Origin: a virus
DNA: 61,797 nt
Strand: one strand, 5' to 3'
IMG/VR virus record: IMGVR_UViG_3300044627_004557
Coordinates: 1 to 61,797 of that record
Of the stretch, positions 15,122 through 21,397 are shown in pieces (within the stretch, counting starts at the first letter, position 1; every line of letters starts with the position of its first letter). The notes beneath the pieces were generated by a model. It was given only the letters and a program-made list of their open reading frames with translations. It had not been told where the DNA came from and did not search any database. The position numbers were made by a program, and so were the translations under genes.

Positions 15122-15373
15122 TTAGTGGCAAGCACTAACTCTGTTTTTCAATTCAGCCTTGTAGTCGTAAAAATTAAGTTGTCTTTTTGCGTCTTCGCCA
15201 TAATAAGTCTCTTGGTCATACCACATATCTTCTGCACACGAGCCACCACCCATTCTTACGGTTAACCCTTCTTTGGCTTTACGTTCAATCCACTTAAGGA
15301 TATTTTCCAAGTGACCAGTTTCTAAATCAGACAACTTGATTTTTTTGCCGTCTTTTGTCTTATGAAATTTCAT
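15122..15373 (-). CDS. Small protein of unknown function
   Basis: This 83-aa protein begins MKFHKTKDGKKIKLSDLETG, then has a basic amphipathic helix (HLENILKWIERKAKEG) and a Gly/Cys/Trp segment (MGGGSCAEDMWYD). No family was recognised. It is preceded by copy C of the boundary module, and its stop codon lies inside copy B. Confidence 0.65.
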   Translation of the reverse strand: MKFHKTKDGKKIKLSDLETGHLENILKWIERKAKEGLTVRMGGGSCAEDMWYDQETYYGEDAKRQLNFYDYKAELKNRVSACH

Positions 15374-15437
15374 TTTACTTTAGTTTCATAGGTTTAAGGT
15401 TTGGTTGGTTTTACAAATAAGCGAGTTACCTGCAAGC
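15374..15437. repeat. Repeated boundary module, copy C
   Basis: The minus strand has GCTTGCAGGTAACTCGCTTA then TTTGTAAAACC, AACCAAACC and TTAAACC before the start codon at 15373. The core TAACTCGCTTATTTGT is shared with copies A and B upstream of other genes in this cluster. No gene or terminator-like hairpin seen. Confidence 0.5.
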
Positions 15438-15650
15438 CTATGACATCTGCTCCGTTAAAACCTCTTTCAACTTTGCAAAATTTTCATTTGAGCAGTTGAC
15501 AATAAACAATTCAAGCATAGACATTGGGTCTGTAAAACTGTCTTGTTCAAAAATTTCGCCCATTGCAGTATCAGCATTGGCACAGTTTAAATCTTCAGGC
15601 GTATATCCAAACACCTGTAAAATTTTGCATTTTGTTTCTTCTGTTGTCAT
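15438..15650 (-). CDS. Small acidic protein of unknown function
   Basis: The 70-aa product (MTTEETKCKILQVFGYTPED ... MLELFIVNCSNENFAKLKEV) is helical and acidic with three cysteines. Its leader is nearly identical over about 25 nt to that of the gene starting at 15077 (CCAAACC, TTAAAACC, TAAATAAAATG). It lies 1 nt from the lipoprotein gene stop upstream, so it is probably co-transcribed. No function recognised. Confidence 0.6.
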   Translation of the reverse strand: MTTEETKCKILQVFGYTPEDLNCANADTAMGEIFEQDSFTDPMSMLELFIVNCSNENFAKLKEVLTEQMS

Positions 15651-15651
15651 T

Positions 15652-15849
15652 TTATTTAGGTTTTAAGGTTTGGAATAACTGATACCTCCCACACGAATCG
15701 GTCAGGGTCTTGATCTGTGGCCCGAATCCGTTTGAACGGGATAGGACATACTCGCAGGAATCACCCTTGGCCCGGACCTCAATCACCTTCCAAGGGCGGT
15801 CGTTGGTGCAGGCGGTCAGGAGGAGCATTAGGAGCGATAGGTATCTCAT
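15652..15849 (-). CDS. Small putative lipoprotein
   Basis: In this 65-aa precursor MRYLSLLMLLLTAC is a short lipoprotein signal peptide ending in a lipobox (LLTAC), so the mature protein would start at the cysteine and be membrane-anchored. The remainder has two more cysteines. The ATG at 15849 is preferred because it overlaps the stop of an upstream 33-aa membrane peptide (ATGA). An in-frame ATG three codons earlier is the alternative. Such phage lipoproteins can act in superinfection exclusion or as outer spanins, but nothing here is specific. Confidence 0.65.
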   Translation of the reverse strand: MRYLSLLMLLLTACTNDRPWKVIEVRAKGDSCEYVLSRSNGFGPQIKTLTDSCGRYQLFQTLKPK

Positions 15850-15947
15850 AGTGTCCAAATTAATGTAAGCATGATCAAGATAAAGATGGCTGCAGCAATT
15901 CCCTTGCCGATTTCAATGAGCAGGTCAATGATGTTTCCGGTGTTCAT
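15846..15947 (-). CDS. Tiny single-pass membrane protein
   Basis: The 33-aa peptide starts MNTGNIIDLLIEIGKGIAAA and continues with a hydrophobic segment ending IWTL, giving one transmembrane helix. Its stop overlaps the lipoprotein start by 4 nt, and an A-rich leader (GAAACAAG) precedes the ATG. The coupling to a lipoprotein suggests a two-component envelope function. The short length makes the call moderate. Confidence 0.55.
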   Translation of the reverse strand: MNTGNIIDLLIEIGKGIAAAIFILIMLTLIWTL

Positions 15948-15969
15948 CTTGTTTCATTTGATTTGATTT

Positions 15970-16068
15970 GCAGCCAGGAAGGGAATTGGTCTAGCAAGAG
16001 AGTAGGCTATGCGCACTTGCCGTTTGAAGGACATCTCTTGAACTTTACCAATTCCGCCACCTGACTGC
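15970..16068 (-). ncRNA. Long hairpin element with a tRNA-Leu-like 5' half
   Basis: On the minus strand the 5' arm pairs with the 3' arm over three stems: GCAGTCAGG with CCTGGCTGC (one G-U), GGAATTGGT with ACCAATTCC, and CAAGAGA with TCTCTTG. About 32 nt remain at the tip. The 5' arm AGGTGGCGGAATTGGTA looks like the acceptor/D-arm junction of a class II tRNA (Leu), but no T arm or D-stem pairing can be drawn. It is therefore not a standard tRNA. It could be a structured RNA, a tRNA-derived remnant or a small inverted-repeat element. No terminator U tract follows. Confidence 0.45.
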
Positions 16069-16072
16069 TTTG

Positions 16073-16213
16073 TTATTTTATTAAAGGTTGGATCATCCAA
16101 GCCAAAGCAACTATTAACGTAATTAAAAGCAAACCAATATACGACATAATTGCAAGGTAGTATAGGGGGTCAGTCCAAAAATCATGCCAAATTGTTTTTA
16201 ACTTATTTTTCAT
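16073..16213 (-). CDS. Small membrane protein
   Basis: The product is 46 aa when started at the ATG at 16213, which follows an A-rich leader (AAAACAAAACAA). Residues about 17-44 form one long or two short hydrophobic helices (YYLAIMSYIGLLLITLIVAL), preceded by a basic and aromatic N-terminus. An in-frame upstream ATG at 16270 would add 19 residues and is less likely. Function unknown. Confidence 0.55.
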   Translation of the reverse strand: MKNKLKTIWHDFWTDPLYYLAIMSYIGLLLITLIVALAWMIQPLIK

Positions 16214-16291
16214 TTGTTTTGTTTTTAGTTGACAATGAATGTGTAAATATAAAGCATTGACAGCCAACATTGTATGCTTTTTAAAAAAAAA

Positions 16292-16612
16292 TTATTCCTC
16301 CGGATTTAGACCAATGAACAGTTCATCCCTATACCCTTTCTCTTCTTCTATGTCAAGAATTGACATTCTATTGGACTTGAACGACTCTTTGTAGTATTCC
16401 GGATTGGGAACTGAAGCCTTCATGCCGGCCTCAAAGGCCGCATGAATGGCCCTAGACTCTCTGTTCAATAAGATCTGAGCCTTCTTAATGAACGAATCCT
16501 TCATGCTCTTGGTCGGGAAGTCCTCAGACCAATGGTGAATAAACAACAGCATCTCGTACATAGGGCTCGTGCCAGGCGTGTTGAACATAACGTTGTTTTC
16601 TATCTTTTCCAT
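16292..16612 (-). CDS. Small protein of unknown function
   Basis: This 106-aa, mainly helical protein reads MYEMLLFIHHWSEDFPTKSM, then IKKAQILLNRESRAIHAAFE and an acidic end. A TATATTTG on the minus strand at about 16619-16626 lies directly upstream of the start codon and could be a -7 promoter box, although no well-spaced TTTG was found. No domain recognised. Confidence 0.65.
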   Translation of the reverse strand: MEKIENNVMFNTPGTSPMYEMLLFIHHWSEDFPTKSMKDSFIKKAQILLNRESRAIHAAFEAGMKASVPNPEYYKESFKSNRMSILDIEEEKGYRDELFIGLNPEE

Positions 16613-16650
16613 GTTGCAAATATAGTTGTCATCAAGTTGAATCCGCCCCC

Positions 16651-16878
16651 TTATTGGTTTAGAATTTTAAATTGAATGCCATCAACCACGTATCTCCGGA
16701 GGCGGATCACGAAACCAATAAAGGGGTTCCGAAGGCGTTTGCTGAGGGACTTAATTTGCCTGATCCAAGCACTGGGGTGGTGCAAGTTTGGCTGTTTTTG
16801 GCAATCAGACACAGCAGAACTGAAATCTCCTATATTTTCTGCAAATCTATAACCGTGTTTTTCGTTTTTGTACACCAT
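16651..16878 (-). CDS. Small basic protein of unknown function
   Basis: The product is 75 aa from the ATG at 16878 (MVYKNEKHGYRFAENIGDFS). A farther in-frame ATG at 16926 would overlap the upstream gene. The C-terminal half is strongly basic (IRQIKSLSKRLRNPF, RLRRYVV), suggesting nucleic-acid contact. It may also be a beta-hairpin protein with an N-terminal Y/K-rich segment. Confidence is limited by length. Confidence 0.45.
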   Translation of the reverse strand: MVYKNEKHGYRFAENIGDFSSAVSDCQKQPNLHHPSAWIRQIKSLSKRLRNPFIGFVIRLRRYVVDGIQFKILNQ

Positions 16879-16894
16879 ATTTCCCGAGTAAGGC

Positions 16895-17125
16895 TTAAAA
16901 AATCTTTTTATACACAATATTGGCATACTTAAAATTGGGTGTTTTTATCCCAACATCCGCACAAACGGACTTTATGTATGGTTTTCCGTCCTTGTATTTG
17001 TGAATAACTTTTGTCTCCATCTGTCCGTCTACGAAGTCGGTTTTAATAAGTGGAGAGCACGAACATTTGCAAATTGAGTGGTTTTCGCTTATGTCATCAA
17101 GGGGGATCATATGAACTATTCGCAT
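16895..17125 (-). CDS. Small cysteine-containing protein
   Basis: The 76-aa protein carries HMIPLDDISENHSICKCSCS (H/C cluster at residues 5-24) and HKYKDGKPYIKSVCADVG. The CKCSC motif with nearby histidines could bind a metal. Its start lies only 20 bp from that of an oppositely oriented gene (17146), so the two share a compact divergent control region. Confidence 0.55.
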   Translation of the reverse strand: MRIVHMIPLDDISENHSICKCSCSPLIKTDFVDGQMETKVIHKYKDGKPYIKSVCADVGIKTPNFKYANIVYKKIF

Positions 17126-17145
17126 CTAGGGGAGTTAATTGGTTT

Positions 17146-17397
17146 ATGGAACAAGATACTACTTATGGGAAGGCAGATGTCGTTTATAGCCTAAATCCGG
17201 ATTTTTCTGTGGAAGAATCCGTGATTGAAGAGATCAGGAAGAGGAGCCAAGTTGGATTCAAGAAATACGGCAAGACCATGACACGGACCGACCTTTCGGT
17301 CCGGGAATGGTTACAGCATGCCCTTGAAGAAGCCTTGGACCTGTCGGTATACCTGAAGCGCGTAATTATGGAAATGGATGGCAAGATTAAGCCTTGA
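17146..17397 (+). CDS. MazG-like all-alpha NTP pyrophosphohydrolase-type protein
   Basis: The 83-aa product from the ATG at 17146 has a GGGGAG 11 nt upstream. The body ESVIEEIRKRSQVGFKKYGK, then DLSVREWLQHALEEALDLS and YLKRVI, matches the small phage family with a K-Y-G...DLS..EWLQHA.EEALD pattern related to MazG-type helices. It is one of two rightward genes embedded in the leftward arm. It may process nucleotides, though the acidic metal ligands are fewer than in the 104-aa MazG-like protein. An upstream ATG at 17050 would run through the opposite gene. Confidence 0.65.
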   Translation: MEQDTTYGKADVVYSLNPDFSVEESVIEEIRKRSQVGFKKYGKTMTRTDLSVREWLQHALEEALDLSVYLKRVIMEMDGKIKP

Positions 17398-17668
17398 ACT
17401 ATGCCAAAAGGCGTCCTATCCATTGGTGTCCATAAAAGACTACATATCAATTTACAAGGAAAAATACCAAGCATGGCTTAAAGAAAGTCAAGTAAGAGCC
17501 CTTATAAAAAATGACAAGATTGATTATGTGAAACACAATGACCGCATATACGTGGTCATTAATCAAAGGTCTATGGAAGGCTTGAGTACGCCGAAAAATG
17601 CCCGAATTCGCATCAAGAAATCGCTGAAAGAGAAGACTCGCTGGGGCTTAACGGATCGCAGGATGTAG
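17378..17668 (+). CDS. Excisionase/MerR-like helix-turn-helix protein (start uncertain)
   Basis: The 96-aa frame contains VSIKDYISIYKEKYQAWL, then SQVRALIKNDKIDYVKHNDR and IYVVI, the order of an excisionase-type winged helix (recognition helix, then a beta wing). The N-terminal 16 residues overlap the MazG-like gene, so a GTG at 17426 may be the true start. The basic tail overlaps the end of the opposite 185-aa gene. It could regulate the divergent cluster or act as a directionality factor. No recombinase was found in the window. Confidence 0.55.
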   Translation: MARLSLELCQKASYPLVSIKDYISIYKEKYQAWLKESQVRALIKNDKIDYVKHNDRIYVVINQRSMEGLSTPKNARIRIKKSLKEKTRWGLTDRRM

Positions 17669-18120
17669 ATGTCCTGAGGAGCTGCAGGAATGCCTCCAAA
17701 GTAAACCTTCAGCATGTAGGTCACAAAGGGTATCCGAACCTTAAACGTGGTGCAAACGCCGTTTATGCAAACCGAAGCGTTGTTGCCTTGGTTTGAAATC
17801 AAGCAGTCAACCACATCCCCGGGCTTTACGATAGTGGACTTTCTTATCTCCCGAACGCCATTCACATACGAAGTGGCGTAGAGCTGAATGGCCTTGCCAT
17901 CCTCCGTCGGTAGCCAACAGACGCGAACAGAGTTCCGCTTGTGGTACGGCATACCGGATATCCCCCAAAGCTTGTTGATCCCATAGATGTACCCCTCAGT
18001 GGGGTACAAGCAACTTTGCGTGAAAACAAAGGAGCGCTTCCATATTGTCCCCATTGTAGGGAGCATGGGGTCGTTCAATGGCCAGTTCTGACCCTTCTTT
18101 ATGACGATTACTTTTTGCAT
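17563..18120 (-). CDS. Beta-rich protein, possible lectin-like fold
   Basis: The 185-aa protein has alternating hydrophobic strands (SVRVCWLPTEDGKAIQLYAT, VVDCLISNQGNNASVCINGV) and the segment LKVYFGGIPAAPQDIYILR. That last pattern is frequent at the end of small jelly-roll domains. A short C-terminal hydrophobic/basic tail follows. It overlaps the rightward HTH gene tail-to-tail by 106 nt. The function is unknown; a virion or cell-surface sugar-binding role is only a possibility. Confidence 0.55.
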   Translation of the reverse strand: MQKVIVIKKGQNWPLNDPMLPTMGTIWKRSFVFTQSCLYPTEGYIYGINKLWGISGMPYHKRNSVRVCWLPTEDGKAIQLYATSYVNGVREIRKSTIVKPGDVVDCLISNQGNNASVCINGVCTTFKVRIPFVTYMLKVYFGGIPAAPQDIYILRSVKPQRVFSFSDFLMRIRAFFGVLKPSIDL

Positions 18121-18167
18121 AGGATGTTGTCTAATTAGTTAACAAAATTGGGGAATTGAGTGTTGCA

Positions 18168-18611
18168 CTACCGGTGGATGATGATTGGTATCGCCTTTCC
18201 AATTGGTTGCTTGACAACGGACTGCTCGTCCTTGTAAAGACCATGGCAGACTCTACCGTCAAAGAAGGTGTAGTACACAATGCGTTTGTGGGAGAAAAGA
18301 TCCGGAAGCAGAGTTGACTCTATCTTGATGATCGTCCTGGATATTCTATTGTCAACATCGCTGAGGCTTGAAATAGTATTATAGGCATGCATGGCAGAAA
18401 CGTGGTCCGATAGGCCGAACTCCTCGGATATTTTTTGGTAGCCAATTTCCAAATGTTTCCGGCATAGGTACATCGCTATGTGCCTGGGCTCTACGTTGTG
18501 CCTCTTCTTGCCGGACTTAGCGTTCATGACTTCGGGATCGCATCCGTACTTTTCGCATACGGATTTCTTTACTTTATTTACAAGTTCTACAATTTCTTCG
18601 TATCGTGGCAT
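18168..18611 (-). CDS. Protein with DnaA domain IV-like DNA-binding motif
   Basis: The product is 147 aa from the ATG at 18611, 5 nt after the methyltransferase stop. Residues about 36-80 (KRHNVEPRHIAMYLCRKHLE ... ISEEFGLSDHVSAMHAYNTI) match the C-terminal domain of the replication initiator DnaA, where R..I..YL and the FG..DH.S..HA signature contact DnaA boxes. No AAA+ module is present, so it cannot be a full initiator. It may recruit or occlude host DnaA sites, or act in phage origin control. The C-terminal 60 residues are unassigned. Confidence 0.72.
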   Translation of the reverse strand: MPRYEEIVELVNKVKKSVCEKYGCDPEVMNAKSGKKRHNVEPRHIAMYLCRKHLEIGYQKISEEFGLSDHVSAMHAYNTISSLSDVDNRISRTIIKIESTLLPDLFSHKRIVYYTFFDGRVCHGLYKDEQSVVKQPIGKAIPIIIHR

Positions 18612-18616
18612 ATTGC

Positions 18617-19987
18617 TTATTTGTTTATTATTTTTTCTATTAGTTGAATGCGTTGACCAATCCACCGCATAACCGGCACGGCCATTGAGTTACCGCAAGC
18701 CTTGTACCTCGGTCCATCGGGGCATTGGTCGGCTTCCTTGTTTCGGTAGGGAATCTTCGTCCAATCATCGGGGAATCCTTGTAGGCGTTCGCACTCCTTG
18801 GGGGTCAGCCTTCGGATAGCCATTAAGTGCAACACGGCTCCAATATGCTCGGTGTCTGATTGTGAGCGAATGGTTTGCGTGGTGTGGTCGTTTGTGGTGT
18901 AATTGTAGGTGTCCACGGCTATCGGTTGGGCAACGACATCTCTCTCCCCAAAATTAGCAGAACCACATCCCTTGAAATAATTTGCGTCAATCGTTCCTGC
19001 TATATTTCCATTTATTCCTATCGGTTGAGCAATCTGCTGATCCTGCATTGTGCTAATCGTAAACGCTTGCTCTTCTTGACCGAGATATCCTTTTCCTCCA
19101 CCTTCGCATCCACCACGAACCTTGAAGGCTATCGGTTGGGCAACAACATTCGTGCTTCGTACATCTCCAACATCAAAGCAATTTATCGTATTGGCCGTTT
19201 CATCCTTCTCCCAGGTTTCAAAGTCGCTATCGCTTTGCGCTCTTCTCACTTTACGAAATGGTTGCTGAAGTATAGCCCCAAAGTTATCCTTATCCGGCAT
19301 CCGTTGTGCGCCATTCGCATTCTGCTTGGTTAAGGTTCCTGCAACTTGACTTCCGTCCCACCAACTGCCTGCCTCTCCAACGCTTCCTTCAGCATTGGCG
19401 GTAACTTCTTCCCTCTTTTTTCTGCTCGGTTTAGTATTCCCTTGCAGGCTTTCTCGCTCAAATAGAACCGCTGCGGCAACTCGCCAGTCTCCAAGGTATC
19501 CGACAACAAACACTCTTCTGCGTCTTTGGGCGACTCCGAAGTATTGAGCGTCAAGAACTCTGTATGCGAACCCATACCCGAGTTCCCCCAACGCCCCGAG
19601 GAAGGTGCCAAAATCTTTTCCTCCGTTGGACGACAATACACCGGGGACATTTTCCCAGACGATCCACTTGGGACGGAGTTTATCAGCGATTGAAAGAAAG
19701 GTAAGCATGAGGTTCCCTCGTGGGTCATCAAGTCCCTTGCGAAGTCCTGCGACGGAGAAGGATTGGCATGGGGTTCCCCCCACGAGAAGGTCAATTGGTC
19801 GTTCATCTGCGATTGGGTTTTGGTTAATGGTTGTCATATCTCCCAAGTTAGGAACCGTTGGGAACCGGTGTTTCAGCACATCCGAAGGGAATTGTTCAAT
19901 CTCTGAGAACCATTGCGGCTCCCACCCGAGGTTATGCCAAGCGACTGTAGCCGCTTCAATGCCTGAGCAAACTGATCCGTATTTCAT
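18617..19987 (-). CDS. DNA (cytosine-5) methyltransferase
   Basis: This 456-aa enzyme has the complete motif series: I (GSVCSGIEAATVAW, residues 4-17), IV (GGTPCQSF with nucleophile C74), VI (ENVPG, E112), VIII (QRRRRVFVVG, about 154-163) and, after a long target-recognition region, IX/X (RRLTPKECERLQGFPDDW ... GNSMAVPV). It would make 5-methylcytosine, probably protecting phage DNA from host restriction. No cognate nuclease gene is adjacent. The stretch 19330-19806 is also open in a second frame that looks coding. Confidence 0.93.
   Translation of the reverse strand: MKYGSVCSGIEAATVAWHNLGWEPQWFSEIEQFPSDVLKHRFPTVPNLGDMTTINQNPIADERPIDLLVGGTPCQSFSVAGLRKGLDDPRGNLMLTFLSIADKLRPKWIVWENVPGVLSSNGGKDFGTFLGALGELGYGFAYRVLDAQYFGVAQRRRRVFVVGYLGDWRVAAAVLFERESLQGNTKPSRKKREEVTANAEGSVGEAGSWWDGSQVAGTLTKQNANGAQRMPDKDNFGAILQQPFRKVRRAQSDSDFETWEKDETANTINCFDVGDVRSTNVVAQPIAFKVRGGCEGGGKGYLGQEEQAFTISTMQDQQIAQPIGINGNIAGTIDANYFKGCGSANFGERDVVAQPIAVDTYNYTTNDHTTQTIRSQSDTEHIGAVLHLMAIRRLTPKECERLQGFPDDWTKIPYRNKEADQCPDGPRYKACGNSMAVPVMRWIGQRIQLIEKIINK
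19330..19806 (-). CDS. Overlapping ORF inside the cytosine methyltransferase gene
   Basis: This 158-aa frame runs on the same strand as the methyltransferase but in another frame, covering about residues 61-219 of the enzyme. It starts MNDQLTFSWGEPHANPSPSQ and ends with RFYLSEKACKGILNRAEKRG followed by KKLPPMLKEALE. I recognise the LS..AC.GIL.RA.KRGK.LP pattern as recurring in short phage proteins next to or inside such methyltransferase genes, which argues for real dual coding. The product could be basic and nucleic-acid binding. The recognition is from memory and unverified. Confidence 0.5.
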   Translation of the reverse strand: MNDQLTFSWGEPHANPSPSQDFARDLMTHEGTSCLPFFQSLINSVPSGSSGKMSPVYCRPTEEKILAPSSGRWGNSGMGSHTEFLTLNTSESPKDAEECLLSDTLETGELPQRFYLSEKACKGILNRAEKRGKKLPPMLKEALERQAVGGTEVKLQEP

Positions 19988-20017
19988 TTATTTGGTTGTT
20001 TGGTTAAATTTTCCCTT

Positions 20018-20051
20018 AAATTAAAACGGGGAGATAATTCCCCCCGTTTTT
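20018..20051 (-). terminator. Rho-independent terminator after the 91-aa gene
   Basis: AAAACGGGG (20023-20031) pairs with CCCCGTTTT (20042-20050). The minus-strand hairpin is followed by a T-rich tract (TTAATTT). The plus strand also ends in TTTTT, so it may work in both directions. It separates the 20.1-21.4 kb gene group from the methyltransferase. Confidence 0.7.
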
Positions 20052-20073
20052 AGCATAAAAAGCAGCCATTCCT

Positions 20074-20349
20074 TTAGAATGGCATATCATCATCAACACT
20101 TTCCGCTTGAGATGGAGCCGATTTTTTGGTTGGAGTCCATTCATTAAGTGAGGCATTGTGAGTGTGTCCGTACTTGTCTGGCTGATCAAGTTCCCAGCAG
20201 TCAATGGTTACATACCCTTTCTCGTTCTTGTGGTTCTTGAGGAACTCAGAGAACTTGTCTGCCTGGATGTTCACGCTGAAGACAGACTTCGTGTTGATGA
20301 TTTTGGCCCTTACTTTAAAGCCATCAGCAAATGTTTTTTGTGCTTTCAT
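20074..20349 (-). CDS. Small protein with an SSB-type acidic tip (DDDMPF)
   Basis: The 91-aa protein has a beta-rich body (FKVRAKIINTKSVFSVNIQA, KGYVTIDCWELDQ) and a flexible tail ending VDDDMPF. That tip is nearly identical to the DDDIPF terminus by which bacterial SSB recruits repair and replication enzymes. It may be a second ssDNA-binding protein or a mimic that titrates SSB partners. Its transcript ends at a strong hairpin 20 nt downstream. Confidence 0.6.
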   Translation of the reverse strand: MKAQKTFADGFKVRAKIINTKSVFSVNIQADKFSEFLKNHKNEKGYVTIDCWELDQPDKYGHTHNASLNEWTPTKKSAPSQAESVDDDMPF

Positions 20350-20388
20350 TTTTTTGGATTTTGGGGTTTAGTTGTGCAAATATAATCA

Positions 20389-20670
20389 TTAATCTTTCTT
20401 CTTGTGCTTTATTGACAAATTAAAAAATCTCAAACACATATCATCAAATCTCAAAGGCTTTTTAACCTCTTGCCCATTGTACCTGAATGTGCAATCCCAT
20501 ACGTCTGTTTCCAATGCGTCAGGATCCTTGATTAGGTTGACGATCTCTTTCTCGCATTCAAGCATAACTCCATCCTTGACATACATCCTCCTCCTAATGG
20601 ATCCCTCCTTTTTTGATGAGACTAAATACTTGTACATATTATCGTGGTAACCTCTTGAGCCATCATTCAT
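20389..20670 (-). CDS. Small basic protein of unknown function
   Basis: The 93-aa product is basic and aromatic (YHDNMYKYLVSSKKEGSIRR, CTFRYNGQEVKKPLRFDDM) with a lysine-rich end. No motif recognised. The start overlaps the stop of the 52-aa gene upstream by 4 nt, so the two are translationally coupled. Confidence 0.6.
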   Translation of the reverse strand: MNDGSRGYHDNMYKYLVSSKKEGSIRRRMYVKDGVMLECEKEIVNLIKDPDALETDVWDCTFRYNGQEVKKPLRFDDMCLRFFNLSIKHKKKD

Positions 20671-20825
20671 TTCTTCATTCTTTTAAATCTTGAAAATAAA
20701 ACAGATTCTTCAACGCACATCTTATACTTAATCATTAAGTATCTTCTTACGGCGTTCAGAGGCTTGCCTGATTTAGCGGCCACCTCTATGATTGAGTCAA
20801 TTATGTCTTTGGGTTGCTTCATCAT
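20667..20825 (-). CDS. Tiny basic helical protein
   Basis: The 52-aa protein reads MMKQPKDIIDSIIEVAAKSG, KPLNAVRRYLMIKYKMC, then a basic end (RFKRMKK). The pattern of a short helix, a glycine turn and a basic helix (SGKPLNAVRRYLMIKYK) is reminiscent of small DNA-binding HTH peptides, but too short for certainty. Two adjacent ATG codons are possible starts, and the stop overlaps the next gene (ATGA). Confidence 0.55.
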   Translation of the reverse strand: MMKQPKDIIDSIIEVAAKSGKPLNAVRRYLMIKYKMCVEESVLFSRFKRMKK

Positions 20826-20835
20826 TTTGTTTGGT

Positions 20836-21054
20836 TTAATTGTCGGAAACGAATTGATTTAAAAGTAATTCAGTTACACCATCCGGTATGTCTTTAATTG
20901 ATAGTGGCGAGCCATTAACCTTGGCTTCTAAGATTTGAAAGCCACACTTTTGCATTCCGTAGATAGTCATACTCTCTGACTTTTTTATCACGATATCAAA
21001 TTGAAGTCCATCCCATAGGATGTCAACTGAAAGTGTGTTGTTGTCTTTATTCAT
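20836..21054 (-). CDS. Small acidic protein of unknown function
   Basis: The product is 72 aa from the ATG at 21054, which overlaps the upstream nuclease stop. An in-frame ATG at 21078 would add eight residues inside the nuclease gene. It contains alternating strands (LSVDILWDGLQFDIVIKK, MTIYGMQKCGFQILEAKVNG) and an acidic end. No family recognised. Confidence 0.6.
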   Translation of the reverse strand: MNKDNNTLSVDILWDGLQFDIVIKKSESMTIYGMQKCGFQILEAKVNGSPLSIKDIPDGVTELLLNQFVSDN

Positions 21055-21397
21055 TCTTGAAGAATTTTGTTTTAACAAGGTGGGTCAATATTTTGTACCA
21101 ATCATCCTTTTCTAGGCAGACAACCGATCCAAGTCTGTTTCTTTTGTGGAATACGGTCCTAATCTTATCCCTAGGCATATTGGATATTACTTGATGAACA
21201 CCTGGGGACAATCTCTCAACGGCTTTGCATTGGATGTGATATGGCAATCCAACAAGGTCAACACCGGCATCGTCCATTCTCTTTGATTCATTCCTTGATG
21301 TAAATACATCCTTAAAACCTAAATCAATGTGATCGTTTTTGATGGACAATTCGTAGGTGTTACCCTTCGCTCTTGGTGACTTTATTTTCTTGGCCAT
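21047..21397 (-). CDS. PD-(D/E)XK nuclease, Holliday-junction-resolvase-like
   Basis: The 116-aa protein starts with a basic stretch and GNTYELSI (E16). FTSRNESKRMDDAGVDLVGL then places D46, and HIQCK places Q55 and K57. This E...D...QxK arrangement is that of small archaeal-type resolvases and related endonucleases. It could resolve branched DNA before packaging. The start shares one base with the upstream stop. Confidence 0.72.
   Translation of the reverse strand: MAKKIKSPRAKGNTYELSIKNDHIDLGFKDVFTSRNESKRMDDAGVDLVGLPYHIQCKAVERLSPGVHQVISNMPRDKIRTVFHKRNRLGSVVCLEKDDWYKILTHLVKTKFFKNE

Noticed and set aside
15970-16068. Annotation as a genuine tRNA-Leu
   Set aside because: Only the acceptor/D-arm junction fits. 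No D-stem pairing, T arm or TTCRA loop can be placed, and the 3' half is the near-complement of the 5' half.
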